A stretch of DNA of 60,330 bases from Antarctobacter heliothermus (GTDB lineage Bacteria; Pseudomonadota; Alphaproteobacteria; Rhodobacterales; Rhodobacteraceae), in contig NZ_FZON01000025.1 of the NCBI RefSeq assembly GCF_900188425.1, forward strand, positions 1-60,330. Direction: 5' to 3'. The first letter of the stretch is position 1. Every line of letters begins with the position of its first letter. The notes under the pieces were generated by a model that was not told where the DNA came from, ran no database searches, and worked only from the letters and a program-made list of their open reading frames with translations. Shown piece after piece: positions 50,430 to 59,076 of this stretch. The translations under genes were made by a program, and so were the position numbers.

Positions 50430-51751
50430 AGCGATAGCCTTTCGGATTGGGCAGAGGCGAAGTGTTCCTTGAGGCCGCGCGCCTCGCGCAATGCCTCAAA
50501 TTCAGCGGCGCGGCTGTCGGATTCGCGCAGGGTTTCAGCCCCCATGCGGCTGTCCTTGGCGAGGTAGAACCGCCCCCCGTGACTGACGGCAACGGCGTCA
50601 AGCTGATCCAGTAGGTCCAGCGTATGTGGCTTCATCGGGAAATCGAGCGCCAGCGTATACCCCTCCATCGGGAAGGAAAACGCGCTGTCCTGGGGGCCAA
50701 ATCGTTTGAGGACGGCCAAGAAAGACCCGGCCCCCGCCTCGGTGATCGCCTCCAGCAATTCCGTCAGTCCGGTACGGGCTGTGTCCAGCGGCAAGACGCA
50801 TTGGAACTGGGCAAAGCCACGCCGGCCATAGATGCGGTTCCATTTCAGGACCGCGTCGAGGGGGTAGAAATAGGTGTCCCAGTCCACCAACGCCTTGGTC
50901 GGCTTCCACGCGCCGACGCGGTAGTACAGCTCATTGAAGGCGCGCACCGTCCAACGGTTCAGCGCGAAACCCGGAAAATCGAGCGGCACCGTATGCGCGC
51001 CCTTGTGCCCGGCATCCAGCGGGGTCCGCGCCTTTTTGGCATCCAGGTCGGCTCGTGCCGCATGGTCCCCCAACATCACCAAAGAGCGGCCAAGATGCGC
51101 TCCCCGGCTCATGCAGTCGATCCAGGCCACCGAATAGGGCACATGAGCGTGCTGCTCAAAGAGGTCCATCGCGGCGCCCAGATCCGGGGCGGGCAGAGTT
51201 GTCTGGTTGATCCAGGCGGTTTCGACAGGGCGCAGGCGGATGGCGGTGCGGACAATCACCCCGGTCAGCCCCATGCCGCCCAACGTGTGGCGGAACAGGT
51301 CGGGGTCGTCCTCGCGTGAGATGCGGCTGATCTGCCCGTCCGGTCCCATCAGGTCGATCCACTCGACACAGGTGCCGAAACTGCCGTCGACATGATGGTT
51401 CTTGCCATGCACATCCGCGGCAATCGCCCCGCCCAGCGTGACGAATTTCGTGCCCGGCGTGACCATCGGGAACCAGCCACGCGGCAAGAAGGCGTCGATC
51501 ACGTCCCCCAGCAGCACACCGGCCTCAGCCACCAGCACGCCGGTTTCAGCGTCAAACGACAGCATGTGATCAAAGTGGCGCATGTCCAGCGTTGTGTGCG
51601 CACCCACAGCACTGTCGCCGTAGGACCGCCCGTTGCCGCGCGCGATGACAGGCTCATCGCCGGTCACCAACGCCTGCAACGCCGCGACATCGCGTGGCGC
51701 GCACAGCTGAGTTTCGACAACGGGAAAGCGGCCCCAGCCTGACAGTTTCAT
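50426..51751 (-). CDS. dprE1: DprE1-like FAD-linked oxidase
   Basis: Predicted decaprenyl-phosphoryl-ribose 2'-oxidase (FAD), 441 residues. It has the FAD-binding domain with ARGNGRSYGDSA (37-48) and HGKNHHVDGSFG (115-126, the segment conserved in DprE1), and the substrate domain with RGFAQFQCVLP, FLAVLKRFGPQ and YLAKDSR. Lys399 matches the active-site Lys of mycobacterial DprE1, while the position of the benzothiazinone-target Cys is Ala368. The ATG at 51751 overlaps the GtrA stop (ATGA). It gives the keto-sugar lipid for the DprE2-like reductase. Confidence 0.88.
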   Translation of the reverse strand: MKLSGWGRFPVVETQLCAPRDVAALQALVTGDEPVIARGNGRSYGDSAVGAHTTLDMRHFDHMLSFDAETGVLVAEAGVLLGDVIDAFLPRGWFPMVTPGTKFVTLGGAIAADVHGKNHHVDGSFGTCVEWIDLMGPDGQISRISREDDPDLFRHTLGGMGLTGVIVRTAIRLRPVETAWINQTTLPAPDLGAAMDLFEQHAHVPYSVAWIDCMSRGAHLGRSLVMLGDHAARADLDAKKARTPLDAGHKGAHTVPLDFPGFALNRWTVRAFNELYYRVGAWKPTKALVDWDTYFYPLDAVLKWNRIYGRRGFAQFQCVLPLDTARTGLTELLEAITEAGAGSFLAVLKRFGPQDSAFSFPMEGYTLALDFPMKPHTLDLLDQLDAVAVSHGGRFYLAKDSRMGAETLRESDSRAAEFEALREARGLKEHFASAQSERLSL

Positions 51752-52170
51752 GACGTGACTCCTAGACGCGCGTTCGTAAAGACAAAACGCCGGTCCAGAT
51801 TGTACTTGATGACGTAGCCGACCATGAGGCCAATCACCGCGCCCATCTCTCGCATGGCATCGGTGTGCCAGATCAGCCAGAATGCCGTCTCTGTCCCCCA
51901 GAAGATCGCCGTCGTGACGATGCCCATGACCGTGTACAGCGTGAACTTGCGGCCATGCGCCCGCAGGCCGGTGGCGTCGTCGAAAAAGATCCACCGCTTG
52001 TCGAGCGCGTATTTCACCACCAGACCGGCCAGCGTCCCCGCCGCGACGGCCAGCGCAAAGACCGTGCCGCTGTCGCCGCCCAGCAGGACAAGGCGTTGCA
52101 CGCCCAGATTGGCCAGGGTCGCCAGGACGGCAAAGCCGGCGTAGCGCAGGATCAGGGCCTGTCGTGACAT
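51748..52170 (-). CDS. GtrA-family small membrane protein
   Basis: A 140-residue protein with four membrane helices (about 8-27, 35-54, 74-100 and 108-127). GtrA proteins help move polyprenyl-linked sugars across the membrane, or recruit the glycosyltransferase. Family text is FAVLATLANLGVQRLVL, then VVKYALDKRWIF and VIKYNLDRRFVF. In Mycobacterium the GtrA homologue Rv3789 stands next to dprE1 and dprE2, as here. TAAcATG links it to the upstream UbiA gene and ATGA links it to dprE1. Confidence 0.9.
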   Translation of the reverse strand: MSRQALILRYAGFAVLATLANLGVQRLVLLGGDSGTVFALAVAAGTLAGLVVKYALDKRWIFFDDATGLRAHGRKFTLYTVMGIVTTAIFWGTETAFWLIWHTDAMREMGAVIGLMVGYVIKYNLDRRFVFTNARLGVTS

Positions 52171-52171
52171 G

Positions 52172-53662
52172 TTACAGTGTTCCCGCCATTGCGAATCCCA
52201 GACTGAGCACCATGCAAATCTGACTGGTCCGATCACGAGCAGCATAGACCAGCGGATCGTCGTGCATGTGACCCCGGTGGGCGGTCATGATAGTACGGGT
52301 GATCCAGAACAGCAGCACCGGACCGATGCCCCACAGCATGATCGGCGCCTTGTACAGCACAATGACATCCGGCGAGTCGAGATAGAGCACCAGCACCAGG
52401 ATAGAGACATACCCGGCGGCAATGGCGATCATGGTGATGATCGGCAGATCGCCTACGTTATAGCCCCGCCCACGCGCACGCAGCGTTCCCCGCCGGGCGC
52501 TGTCGACCAGTTCGGCCTGACGTTTGACCGCCGCAAGCGAGAGAAAGAAAAAGATGGCAAAGGCCAGCATCCAGACCGACAGCGGGATGCCGGTCGCCAC
52601 CGCACCTGCGACGATGCGCATGGTGTACAGGCCCGCCAGAACGCAGATGTCGATCACCATCTTGCGTTTCAGGTGCAGCGAATAGGCCGTTGTCAGGACA
52701 AAGTAGCCGCAGACCACGGCAAAAAACGACGGACCCACCGACAACGATACGATGGCCCCGGCGGCGAAAAGCCCCGCCGCCATGATCATCCCGTGTGACA
52801 GGGGCACCTCGCCAGAGGCAAAGGGGCGTTTGCGTTTGCGCGGGTGCGCCCGGTCCGCGTTCAGATCGGTCATGTCGTTGACCACATAGACGCTGGACGC
52901 GATCAGGCTGTAAGCGACAAAGGCCGCGACCGCGAACGCCAGGGTCGCTGCATTGAACTGATGTCCAGCAAGCATGGGCAGAAAGACAAGGACGTTCTTA
53001 AGCCACTGATGCGGGCGCAGCGCCTTGATGTAGGGCCGGATGCTTTGCGGCACGGTGGTCAGATGCTCGACCTCTTTCGAGACGGCCTCTGCCTCGGCGC
53101 GCAGGCGGGCAGAGGCGTTGACGGTGACGGCCTTTGCGGCGTGTTGCCAGACCGGCAGATCTGCGGCGCTGTCGCCCATGTAGACATAGCCGCCTGCCCC
53201 GAAACGCCCGGTCAGAAAGTCGGCCTTGGTCGGTCCCTTGAGATTGCGGTTGCCGTCAGAGCCGTGGACCTCGTCAAACACCTTGAGATGGTCGGCGATC
53301 GCCTCGGCCAGCGATTGGTCAGAGGCGGTAACCAGGGCTGTGCGGCCCCCTTTGGCACGCCACGCCTCGATATAGGCCAGCACCTGTTGGTCAAACGGCA
53401 GGGTCGCGGTTTCCAGCCGGGCGGATTCGGCGAGCCGCTGCTTGAGAACCGCCCGACCATGACCCAGCGCCCGGACAGCCGTCAACGCAACGGTCCAGTC
53501 CCGGCCGAAGGCAGTCCAAAAGCTTTCGTACAGCATGTCGCTGCGCAACAGTGTGCCGTCGAGATCAACCACAAGGATCGGCAAGCCCTTGGCGTGATCC
53601 GCGACGCCCCCCGCCCGGTCAGACACCTCGTCCGGACCGCCTGCTGTCTCTTGCGCTAACAT
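52172..53662 (-). CDS. HAD-phosphatase / UbiA-prenyltransferase fusion (DprS-like)
   Basis: A 496-residue two-domain protein. Residues 28-195 are a HAD-type hydrolase (VVDLDGTLL with Asp33/Asp35, a VTASDQS motif II, a Lys region and GDSAADL as motif IV). Residues 205-496 are a UbiA-type prenyltransferase with RPHQWLKN (216-223) and NDMTDLNADRAHPRKR (262-277). The UbiA half resembles decaprenyl-phosphate phosphoribosyltransferase Rv3806c, which joins PRPP to the polyprenyl phosphate. The HAD half would then remove the 5-phosphate, giving the DprE1 substrate in one polypeptide. Both halves are complete. It starts the operon with GtrA, DprE1 and DprE2. Confidence 0.86.
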   Translation of the reverse strand: MLAQETAGGPDEVSDRAGGVADHAKGLPILVVDLDGTLLRSDMLYESFWTAFGRDWTVALTAVRALGHGRAVLKQRLAESARLETATLPFDQQVLAYIEAWRAKGGRTALVTASDQSLAEAIADHLKVFDEVHGSDGNRNLKGPTKADFLTGRFGAGGYVYMGDSAADLPVWQHAAKAVTVNASARLRAEAEAVSKEVEHLTTVPQSIRPYIKALRPHQWLKNVLVFLPMLAGHQFNAATLAFAVAAFVAYSLIASSVYVVNDMTDLNADRAHPRKRKRPFASGEVPLSHGMIMAAGLFAAGAIVSLSVGPSFFAVVCGYFVLTTAYSLHLKRKMVIDICVLAGLYTMRIVAGAVATGIPLSVWMLAFAIFFFLSLAAVKRQAELVDSARRGTLRARGRGYNVGDLPIITMIAIAAGYVSILVLVLYLDSPDVIVLYKAPIMLWGIGPVLLFWITRTIMTAHRGHMHDDPLVYAARDRTSQICMVLSLGFAMAGTL

Positions 53663-53772
53663 ACTGCTGCCTGCTCAGGTATCTGTTTTGCAGACAGTCT
53701 AAAAGAGCGGGTCTGTGCCGTCGAGGCGGGAATGTGGCGCTCTTGAGATGTGTCCGGCGCGCCACAGGCGGG

Positions 53773-53790
53773 GCGCGGGTCAGCCCGCGC
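53773..53790 (-). terminator. Small hairpin overlapping the hyi-like stop codon
   Basis: GCGCGGG (53773-53779) and CCCGCGC (53784-53790) pair around TCAG, with the stop codon at 53780-53782 in the loop. No T-tract follows on the minus strand. It may reduce read-through into the operon downstream. Confidence 0.4.
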
Positions 53791-54526
53791 GCATCCAGTT
53801 TAGCGATTCCTCCGTCGCGCCCGGCGGGCGGTACTCTGCTCCAATCGGGTGCGGCCATCCCAGCCGGTCGATGGCGGCAAACACCTCTGGATAGGCGATT
53901 TCGCCATGATCCGGAGGCCCCCGATCCGGCACGGCGGCAAACTGGATATGACCGATGATGGGCAATAGATCGGCCAGACGAGTCAGCAGATCGCCTTCGG
54001 TCCGGGCCACATGGTAGCAATCGAACATCAGCCGCGCGTTGGACGAACCCAGCGCCGTCAGAATGTCCCGTGCCTGCCCGGCGTCGCGCAGGAAATACCC
54101 CGGCGCGTCGTGACGGTTCAACGGTTCGATCAGGATGGTGCGCTCGGTCTGCGCGCAGGCATAGGCCAGCGTTTCCAGAAACGCCTCGTGCGCCGCCGGT
54201 CCTTGTGCCAAACCCGCCATGACATGGATCGCCTGTGTGTCTGTCGCTTCGGCATAACCGATGGCCTCATCCACAAGTGCCCGCGCCTGCGGTCCCTGCC
54301 CCGGCAGCGCGGACAGCCCCATGGCCCCCTCTGGACCACGGCGCGTATTCAGACCCAACATCGGCAGTCCGGTGTCGAACAACGCGGCCCGCAAGTCGGC
54401 CACCGGCACCTCGAACGGCCAATGGCATTCGACCGCGTCAAACCCGGCACGCGCCGCCGCGCGAATGGCATCAGGGAGTGGGAGGTCCTGCCACAAGAAC
54501 CCGAGATTGGCTGAAAACCGGGGCAT
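53780..54526 (-). CDS. Hydroxypyruvate isomerase-like TIM-barrel enzyme
   Basis: A 248-residue sugar isomerase of the Hyi/OtnI type, which interconverts hydroxypyruvate and tartronate semialdehyde or similar keto acids. It begins MPRFSANLGFLWQDLPLPDAIRAA, the typical start. The metal site residues show as TILIEPLNRHD (Glu), FDCYHVARTEGD (Asp, His), HIQFAAVPDRGPPDHG (His, Asp) and IGAEYRPPG (Glu). GGAGG lies five bases before the ATG. It precedes the arabinose-lipid operon by 117 bp but is not clearly part of it. Confidence 0.87.
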   Translation of the reverse strand: MPRFSANLGFLWQDLPLPDAIRAAARAGFDAVECHWPFEVPVADLRAALFDTGLPMLGLNTRRGPEGAMGLSALPGQGPQARALVDEAIGYAEATDTQAIHVMAGLAQGPAAHEAFLETLAYACAQTERTILIEPLNRHDAPGYFLRDAGQARDILTALGSSNARLMFDCYHVARTEGDLLTRLADLLPIIGHIQFAAVPDRGPPDHGEIAYPEVFAAIDRLGWPHPIGAEYRPPGATEESLNWMRAG

Positions 54527-54714
54527 CGTCACCTCCTGCCACGCGCCGCAAACTCTGGCGCCCGTCAGCATTTGGCCACGGCACGCCCGCAATGAACAGC
54601 CACCTGCATCAGCCCGGCGTGATCGCCTTGACGTGACACGCCCGCGCGTCCCAAACTCTGGCCGATGAGGAACGAGTGGCGTCACCGAAAAAACGGGACG
54701 TGGGGGAGACAAAC

Positions 54715-56031
54715 ATGATCAGCCAAGAGCTTAACGACCAATTGACCCGCGTGAACCAAGGCCAGCCTGCGGGTGAAGTGCTGCGCCGCTATTGGCAGCC
54801 CGCCGCTCTGAGCGACGAACTGGCCGGACCTCGCCCGGTGGTGCCGGTGACCCTGCTGGGCGAACAGCTGGTCCTGTTCCGCGACAACGACGGCGCGCTG
54901 GGGTTGATCGGGCGACATTGCCCGCACCGCGGCGCGGATCTGTGTTTCGGTCGGCGTGAGGACAACGGGCTGCGCTGTCCGTTTCATGGCTGGCACTTTG
55001 ACCGCACCGGCCAATGCGTCGAACAACCGGGCGAACCCGAAGGCAGCCGGATGCACGAACAGGTCCGCACCCCCGCCTACCCGGTGATCGAACGCAACGG
55101 CATCGTCTTTGCCTATCTCGGCCCGGGCGATCCGCCGCCGTTTCCGAACTTTGACTGTTTCCGCGCGCCCGGCACACATGTCTTTGCCTTCAAGGGGTTG
55201 TGGGAATGCAACTGGCTGCAGGCGATGGAGGTCGGGATCGATCCCGCCCATGCCTCTTTCCTGCACCGTTTCCTGCAGGACGAAGACCCCAAGGACAGCT
55301 ACGGCAAGCAGTTCCGCGACAGTGCCGCCGACACTAATATCCCGATGACCAAGCTGCTGCGCGACTATCCCCGCCCGGAAATCCGCGTCGATGAAACGGA
55401 TTTCGGCCTCAAGCTGACCGCCCTGCGCGCCATGGAAAACGGGTTGACCCATGTCCGCGTGACCAACCAGATCTTTCCGCAGGCGATCTGCATTCCGATG
55501 AGCCGCGAAATGACCATCACCCAGTGGCATGTGCCGATCGATGACACGACGTGTTATTGGTATTCGATGTTCACAAGTTTCACCCAGCCGGTGAACAAGG
55601 AGCTGATGCGCGAACAACGCCTGAAAGAACACCGCCTGCCCGACTACGCGCCGCTGAAGAACAAGCGCAACGACTATGGCTATGACCCGGCAGAACAGGC
55701 CGACGAGACCTATACCGGCATGGGGTTGGACATCAACGTGCATGACCAGTGGGCCGTCGAAAGCATGGGAGCCATTCAGGACCGCACGCAGGAGCACCTT
55801 GGCAAGACCGATGTGGGCATCATCCGCTATCGCCGCATGTTGCGCGCCGCCATCGCGGCACTGGAGGCGGGCGATGAGGCGGCGCTGCCGATGCGGGGGG
55901 ATGCGGATGTGGCGGCCCTCGCCGGGCCGCTGTCCAACGACGCCATCGCCGACAGCGCCGATTGGGAAGCCGCAAGCCTGCGCGCCGACGCCGAGCGCCG
56001 CGCCGCCTGCCCTTGGGACGCAAAGCTCTGA
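54715..56031 (+). CDS. Rieske non-heme iron oxygenase, phthalate-dioxygenase type
   Basis: A 438-residue oxygenase alpha subunit. The Rieske cluster ligands are Cys69/His71 (CPHRG) and Cys88/His91 (CPFH). The catalytic iron site follows as EVGIDPAHASFLH (172-184) with Asp176, His179 and His184, all intact. Its length and arrangement are those of the phthalate/vanillate type that uses a separate reductase; none is in the window. GGGGGAG precedes the ATG at 54715. Its TGA overlaps the ATG of the next gene (TGATG). The substrate is unknown; the ligase next door suggests an amine or an N-glutamyl adduct. Confidence 0.9.
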   Translation: MISQELNDQLTRVNQGQPAGEVLRRYWQPAALSDELAGPRPVVPVTLLGEQLVLFRDNDGALGLIGRHCPHRGADLCFGRREDNGLRCPFHGWHFDRTGQCVEQPGEPEGSRMHEQVRTPAYPVIERNGIVFAYLGPGDPPPFPNFDCFRAPGTHVFAFKGLWECNWLQAMEVGIDPAHASFLHRFLQDEDPKDSYGKQFRDSAADTNIPMTKLLRDYPRPEIRVDETDFGLKLTALRAMENGLTHVRVTNQIFPQAICIPMSREMTITQWHVPIDDTTCYWYSMFTSFTQPVNKELMREQRLKEHRLPDYAPLKNKRNDYGYDPAEQADETYTGMGLDINVHDQWAVESMGAIQDRTQEHLGKTDVGIIRYRRMLRAAIAALEAGDEAALPMRGDADVAALAGPLSNDAIADSADWEAASLRADAERRAACPWDAKL

Positions 56032-57461
56032 TGCGGGCGCAGATTGCGGCAGGACGGCTGGCCGGTGACGGGTTGATAGACGCGTCGGCGGCAGCCGACG
56101 TCCTGGACCGCGCCGATGCCGAGGGGATCGAAACGGTGCGCATGGTCTTTGCCGATGCGCATGGCATCCTGCGCGGCAAGACGCTGACGCGGCGCGCTCT
56201 GGTCGGGGCGTTTTCCTCCGGGCTGCGCGCCCCGTCGACCTTGTTGCTGAAGGATATCTCACACCGCACGGTCTTTCCGATCTGGTCAGACACGGGCGAC
56301 GCGCCGATGACCGGGGCCAGTGACCTGTTGCTGGTGCCGCGGCCTGAAACCTTTGCCCCGCTACCGCACGCGCCGCATTCCGCGATGATGCTGTGCCGAG
56401 TGCTGCGGACGGATGGCGCGGAAATCCCCTTTGAGACGCCGACGATCCTGCAACGTGCGGTGGACCGGCTGGCGGACAAGGGTATGCGCGCGGTCATGGG
56501 CCTTGAGGTGGAATTCCAGGTCTTTGAACTGGTCGATGCCGCGCGGGACCATGCGGATGCCACGATGCCGCCCCGCCCGCCCCTGACGCGCGGCGTGAAC
56601 CAGGGATGGCAATACCTGACAGAGACCCGCTACGATGCGGCCGAACCGCTGCTGGACAAACTGCGGCGCGCGGCCGAGGCCATGGGCCTGCCGGTACTCA
56701 GCGTCGAGATAGAGATGGGGCCAAGCCAGTTTGAGTTCACCTTCGAGGCCGCCGACCCCATGACAACTGCCGACCGTGCTGTGCTGTTCCGCACGCTGGT
56801 CAAGGAGATCTGCGCACGCGAAGGGTATCTTGCCTCCTTCATGGCCAAACCGCGGCTGGAAAACGCCGTGGCCAATGGCTGGCACATCCATCAAAGCGTG
56901 ACGGATCTGGCAGGGCGCAATCTGTTTACCCCCGAGCAAGACGGCGCGTTGACTGGGACGGCCTCCGCATGGATCAGCGGGCTGTTGGCCCACGCGCGGG
57001 CCTCTTGCATCGCCACAACCCCCACAGTGAACGGGTACAAGCGATTTACCCCCTTCCAACTGGCCCCTGCCCGCGTGGGTTGGGGATGGGATAATCGCGG
57101 CGCAATGCTGCGGGCGCTGGTGGTGTCCGGGGACGCCGCCAGCCGGGTGGAAAACAGGGTCGCAGACAGCACGGCAAATCCGTACCTGGCACTGGCGTTC
57201 CAGATCCTGTCCGGGCTTCACGGGATAACCTCTGAGTTGCAGGCGCCGCTGCCGCTGGTCAATCCGTATGACGAAACCGCAGGTGCATTGCCTCAGACGC
57301 TGGGGGCTGCCATCGAGGCATTCGAGACCTCCTCCATGTATCGCGCAGCACTCGGCCTCGAGACGCAGGGATACCTGTCCCGGTTGAAACGGGCGGAATG
57401 GGAACGCTATCTGGCCACCGTGTCCGAATGGGAGCAAGCAGAATATTTCACTGCCTTCTAG
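56031..57461 (+). CDS. Glutamine-synthetase-like gamma-glutamylamide ligase
   Basis: A 476-residue protein of the glutamine synthetase superfamily, PuuA/IpuC type. Glu ligands are seen in GLEVEFQV and VEIEMGPSQFEF. The ATP-binding part is NGWHIHQSV, then the glutamate site around TVNGYKRFTPFQLAPARVGW and the late Arg motif ENRVADSTANPYLAL. The N-terminal half-barrel is short. Such proteins attach glutamate to an amine; in aniline and isopropylamine breakdown the product is then an oxygenase substrate or precursor. Its ATG shares one base with the Rieske stop codon, so the two are made together. Glutamine synthesis itself is unlikely. Confidence 0.87.
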   Translation: MRAQIAAGRLAGDGLIDASAAADVLDRADAEGIETVRMVFADAHGILRGKTLTRRALVGAFSSGLRAPSTLLLKDISHRTVFPIWSDTGDAPMTGASDLLLVPRPETFAPLPHAPHSAMMLCRVLRTDGAEIPFETPTILQRAVDRLADKGMRAVMGLEVEFQVFELVDAARDHADATMPPRPPLTRGVNQGWQYLTETRYDAAEPLLDKLRRAAEAMGLPVLSVEIEMGPSQFEFTFEAADPMTTADRAVLFRTLVKEICAREGYLASFMAKPRLENAVANGWHIHQSVTDLAGRNLFTPEQDGALTGTASAWISGLLAHARASCIATTPTVNGYKRFTPFQLAPARVGWGWDNRGAMLRALVVSGDAASRVENRVADSTANPYLALAFQILSGLHGITSELQAPLPLVNPYDETAGALPQTLGAAIEAFETSSMYRAALGLETQGYLSRLKRAEWERYLATVSEWEQAEYFTAF

Positions 57462-57482
57462 CGCCAGGATTCGACACCGGGG

Positions 57483-58190
57483 TCAGCGGAATTTCAAAGG
57501 CTCATCACCATCGAAAAGATAGGACACATTCCAGTTTTCGGTATCGGAAAGACCTCGAGCAGCCAACATATCGACAATTCGCTTGTCGATCGTGTCGACA
57601 AAACGGCCAAACTCCATCTCATCCCGGATCACCTTGGCAACATCCTGAGCAATCTGAACTCTTTGCTGCGCCAGCAACTCACCGATCCAGTGCCGGGACG
57701 CTTCGGCGAATATCTTGGCAGAGGCAATCATCAATTCACGCAATTTGTCGATACTCAGTGCATCTTTATCGAGGCAATCCAGTGAGCCCTTTTTCATCGA
57801 CGCGACAGCGACATCCGTGCGCATCTCTGTCGAGATCATGACAATCGCCGCACCAAAATTCATCGGGTGGTTTTGAACTATCCGTTGAGCGTGCAACCCA
57901 TTGCCGTGGGGCAGAAGATAGTCGATAAAGATGACATCATACGCGCGTTCGTCCAATGCCTTTTCAAACTCAGAAATATCCGCAGCGGTCCAGGATCTTA
58001 CGGGTAAACCGGTTTTTTTGCAGTCGCGGATGATCTTGTTCTGGTCAAAACGACTGTCGTCCAGGATCAGGATATCGAATCCATTGCTGCGCTGGAACGC
58101 GGTCGAGGACTCCTGATATTGCGCTTCCATCGTAGGAAAATCGTCAGGGGTCGTTGGGCCAATCGTCGGGCCAGTCGGTGTTTGCTGCAT
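57483..58190 (-). CDS. Response regulator with non-DNA-binding C-terminal extension
   Basis: A 235-residue protein. A disordered N-terminal 35 residues precede a receiver domain (about 38-155) with ILILDDSRFD (acidic pair), the phospho-acceptor Asp90 in FIDYLLPHGNG, VMISTE with the conserved Thr/Ser, and LDKDA with Lys. The C-terminal 80 residues are helical and have no helix-turn-helix, cyclase or other output domain I recognise. ATG at 58190 has GGAG upstream; a GTG lies one codon before. It is divergent from a histidine kinase gene and may be a phosphorelay intermediate. Confidence 0.87.
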   Translation of the reverse strand: MQQTPTGPTIGPTTPDDFPTMEAQYQESSTAFQRSNGFDILILDDSRFDQNKIIRDCKKTGLPVRSWTAADISEFEKALDERAYDVIFIDYLLPHGNGLHAQRIVQNHPMNFGAAIVMISTEMRTDVAVASMKKGSLDCLDKDALSIDKLRELMIASAKIFAEASRHWIGELLAQQRVQIAQDVAKVIRDEMEFGRFVDTIDKRIVDMLAARGLSDTENWNVSYLFDGDEPLKFR

Positions 58191-58370
58191 CACTAGGACT
58201 CCGCCCTTGTTTCGAAGTTACGATCACGCTAATTCCGCAACACCAAACAACCAATTAATGAAACCAATATGATTCAGTCCAATTCTTGGAAAATCGGAAA
58301 ATCACAAAAATTGCCGGAAACACTGCGACATGTTACGGATCCCTGATTAATAGTTTCGGACCCCAACCCG
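58191..58370. promoter_or_regulatory. A+T-rich divergent promoter region between kinase and regulator
   Basis: A 180-bp gap with clear A+T richness in its right half (CCAATTAATGAAACCAATATG, ACAAAAATTGCC). It should carry promoters for both genes. No box could be fixed with confidence. Confidence 0.4.
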
Positions 58371-59069
58371 ATGAAAAATAAACCCTCCGACCGAGAGCTT
58401 GACTCATATCTCTACGCAATCACACACGACCTGAAAAGTTTTTCGCGTGCGATGCGTGTCATCCCGGATTGGATCATCGAGGACATCGAACAGTCGCACG
58501 TCTCACTTCCCGAGGAAGTGACCGAGCATCTGTCGATGTTGCAGCATTATGCGCGCGGCATGGACAAAATGCTGGACGGGCTTACAGACTTGTCGCGTGT
58601 TGGTCGTCTTGCCCACGCGTCCGAACAGATCCAACTGCGCGAGGCTTTGGACCTGGCCTGGACCGAAATCGGTGCCTCACCGGGATTTACGGCCGATTTT
58701 TCACAAGTGGACGCCACGATCATGGCCCCGGCCAACGATATTCAGCGCCTGCTGCAAGCCTTGCTCAGGAACAGCGTGTGCCATCATGACGGGAACACTG
58801 GCTTGGTCAGGGCCAAGGCCCGCCCGGACGGGGACCGCATCATTCTTGACGTGATGGACGACGGGCCAGGTATAGATCCGGCCTATCACGACAAGGTCTT
58901 TGACCCGCTGCACACACTCCTTCCCAAAGACGACACCGGGTTTTCCGGCTTGGGACTAACGGTGGCGCGCAAGGTCATGACTACGCTGGGCGGCGAGATT
59001 GCCATTGTAGACGGAGCTTCAGCCAATGACCGGGGTTGCACAATACGCTGCGACTTGCCCACCGAGTAA
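58371..59069 (+). CDS. Soluble histidine kinase
   Basis: A 232-residue kinase with no membrane segment and no N-terminal sensor domain. The phospho-accepting His19 is in YAITHDLKSFSRAM, right at the N-terminus. The ATP-binding part follows with LLRNSVCHH (N-box), DVMDDGPGIDPAYHDKVF (D-box/F-box) and SGLGLTVARKVM (G-box). Such stripped-down kinases usually get their signal by binding another protein. It is convergent with the small response regulator at 59077 and divergent from the regulator at 57483, so both are likely partners. Confidence 0.9.
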   Translation: MKNKPSDRELDSYLYAITHDLKSFSRAMRVIPDWIIEDIEQSHVSLPEEVTEHLSMLQHYARGMDKMLDGLTDLSRVGRLAHASEQIQLREALDLAWTEIGASPGFTADFSQVDATIMAPANDIQRLLQALLRNSVCHHDGNTGLVRAKARPDGDRIILDVMDDGPGIDPAYHDKVFDPLHTLLPKDDTGFSGLGLTVARKVMTTLGGEIAIVDGASANDRGCTIRCDLPTE

Positions 59070-59076
59070 CTGGCAA

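Noticed and set aside
53780-54526. Hyi-like enzyme as part of the arabinose-lipid operon
   Set aside because: A 117-bp gap and a hairpin at its stop separate it from the fusion gene, and the isomerase has no step in the known pathway. Co-transcription remains possible.
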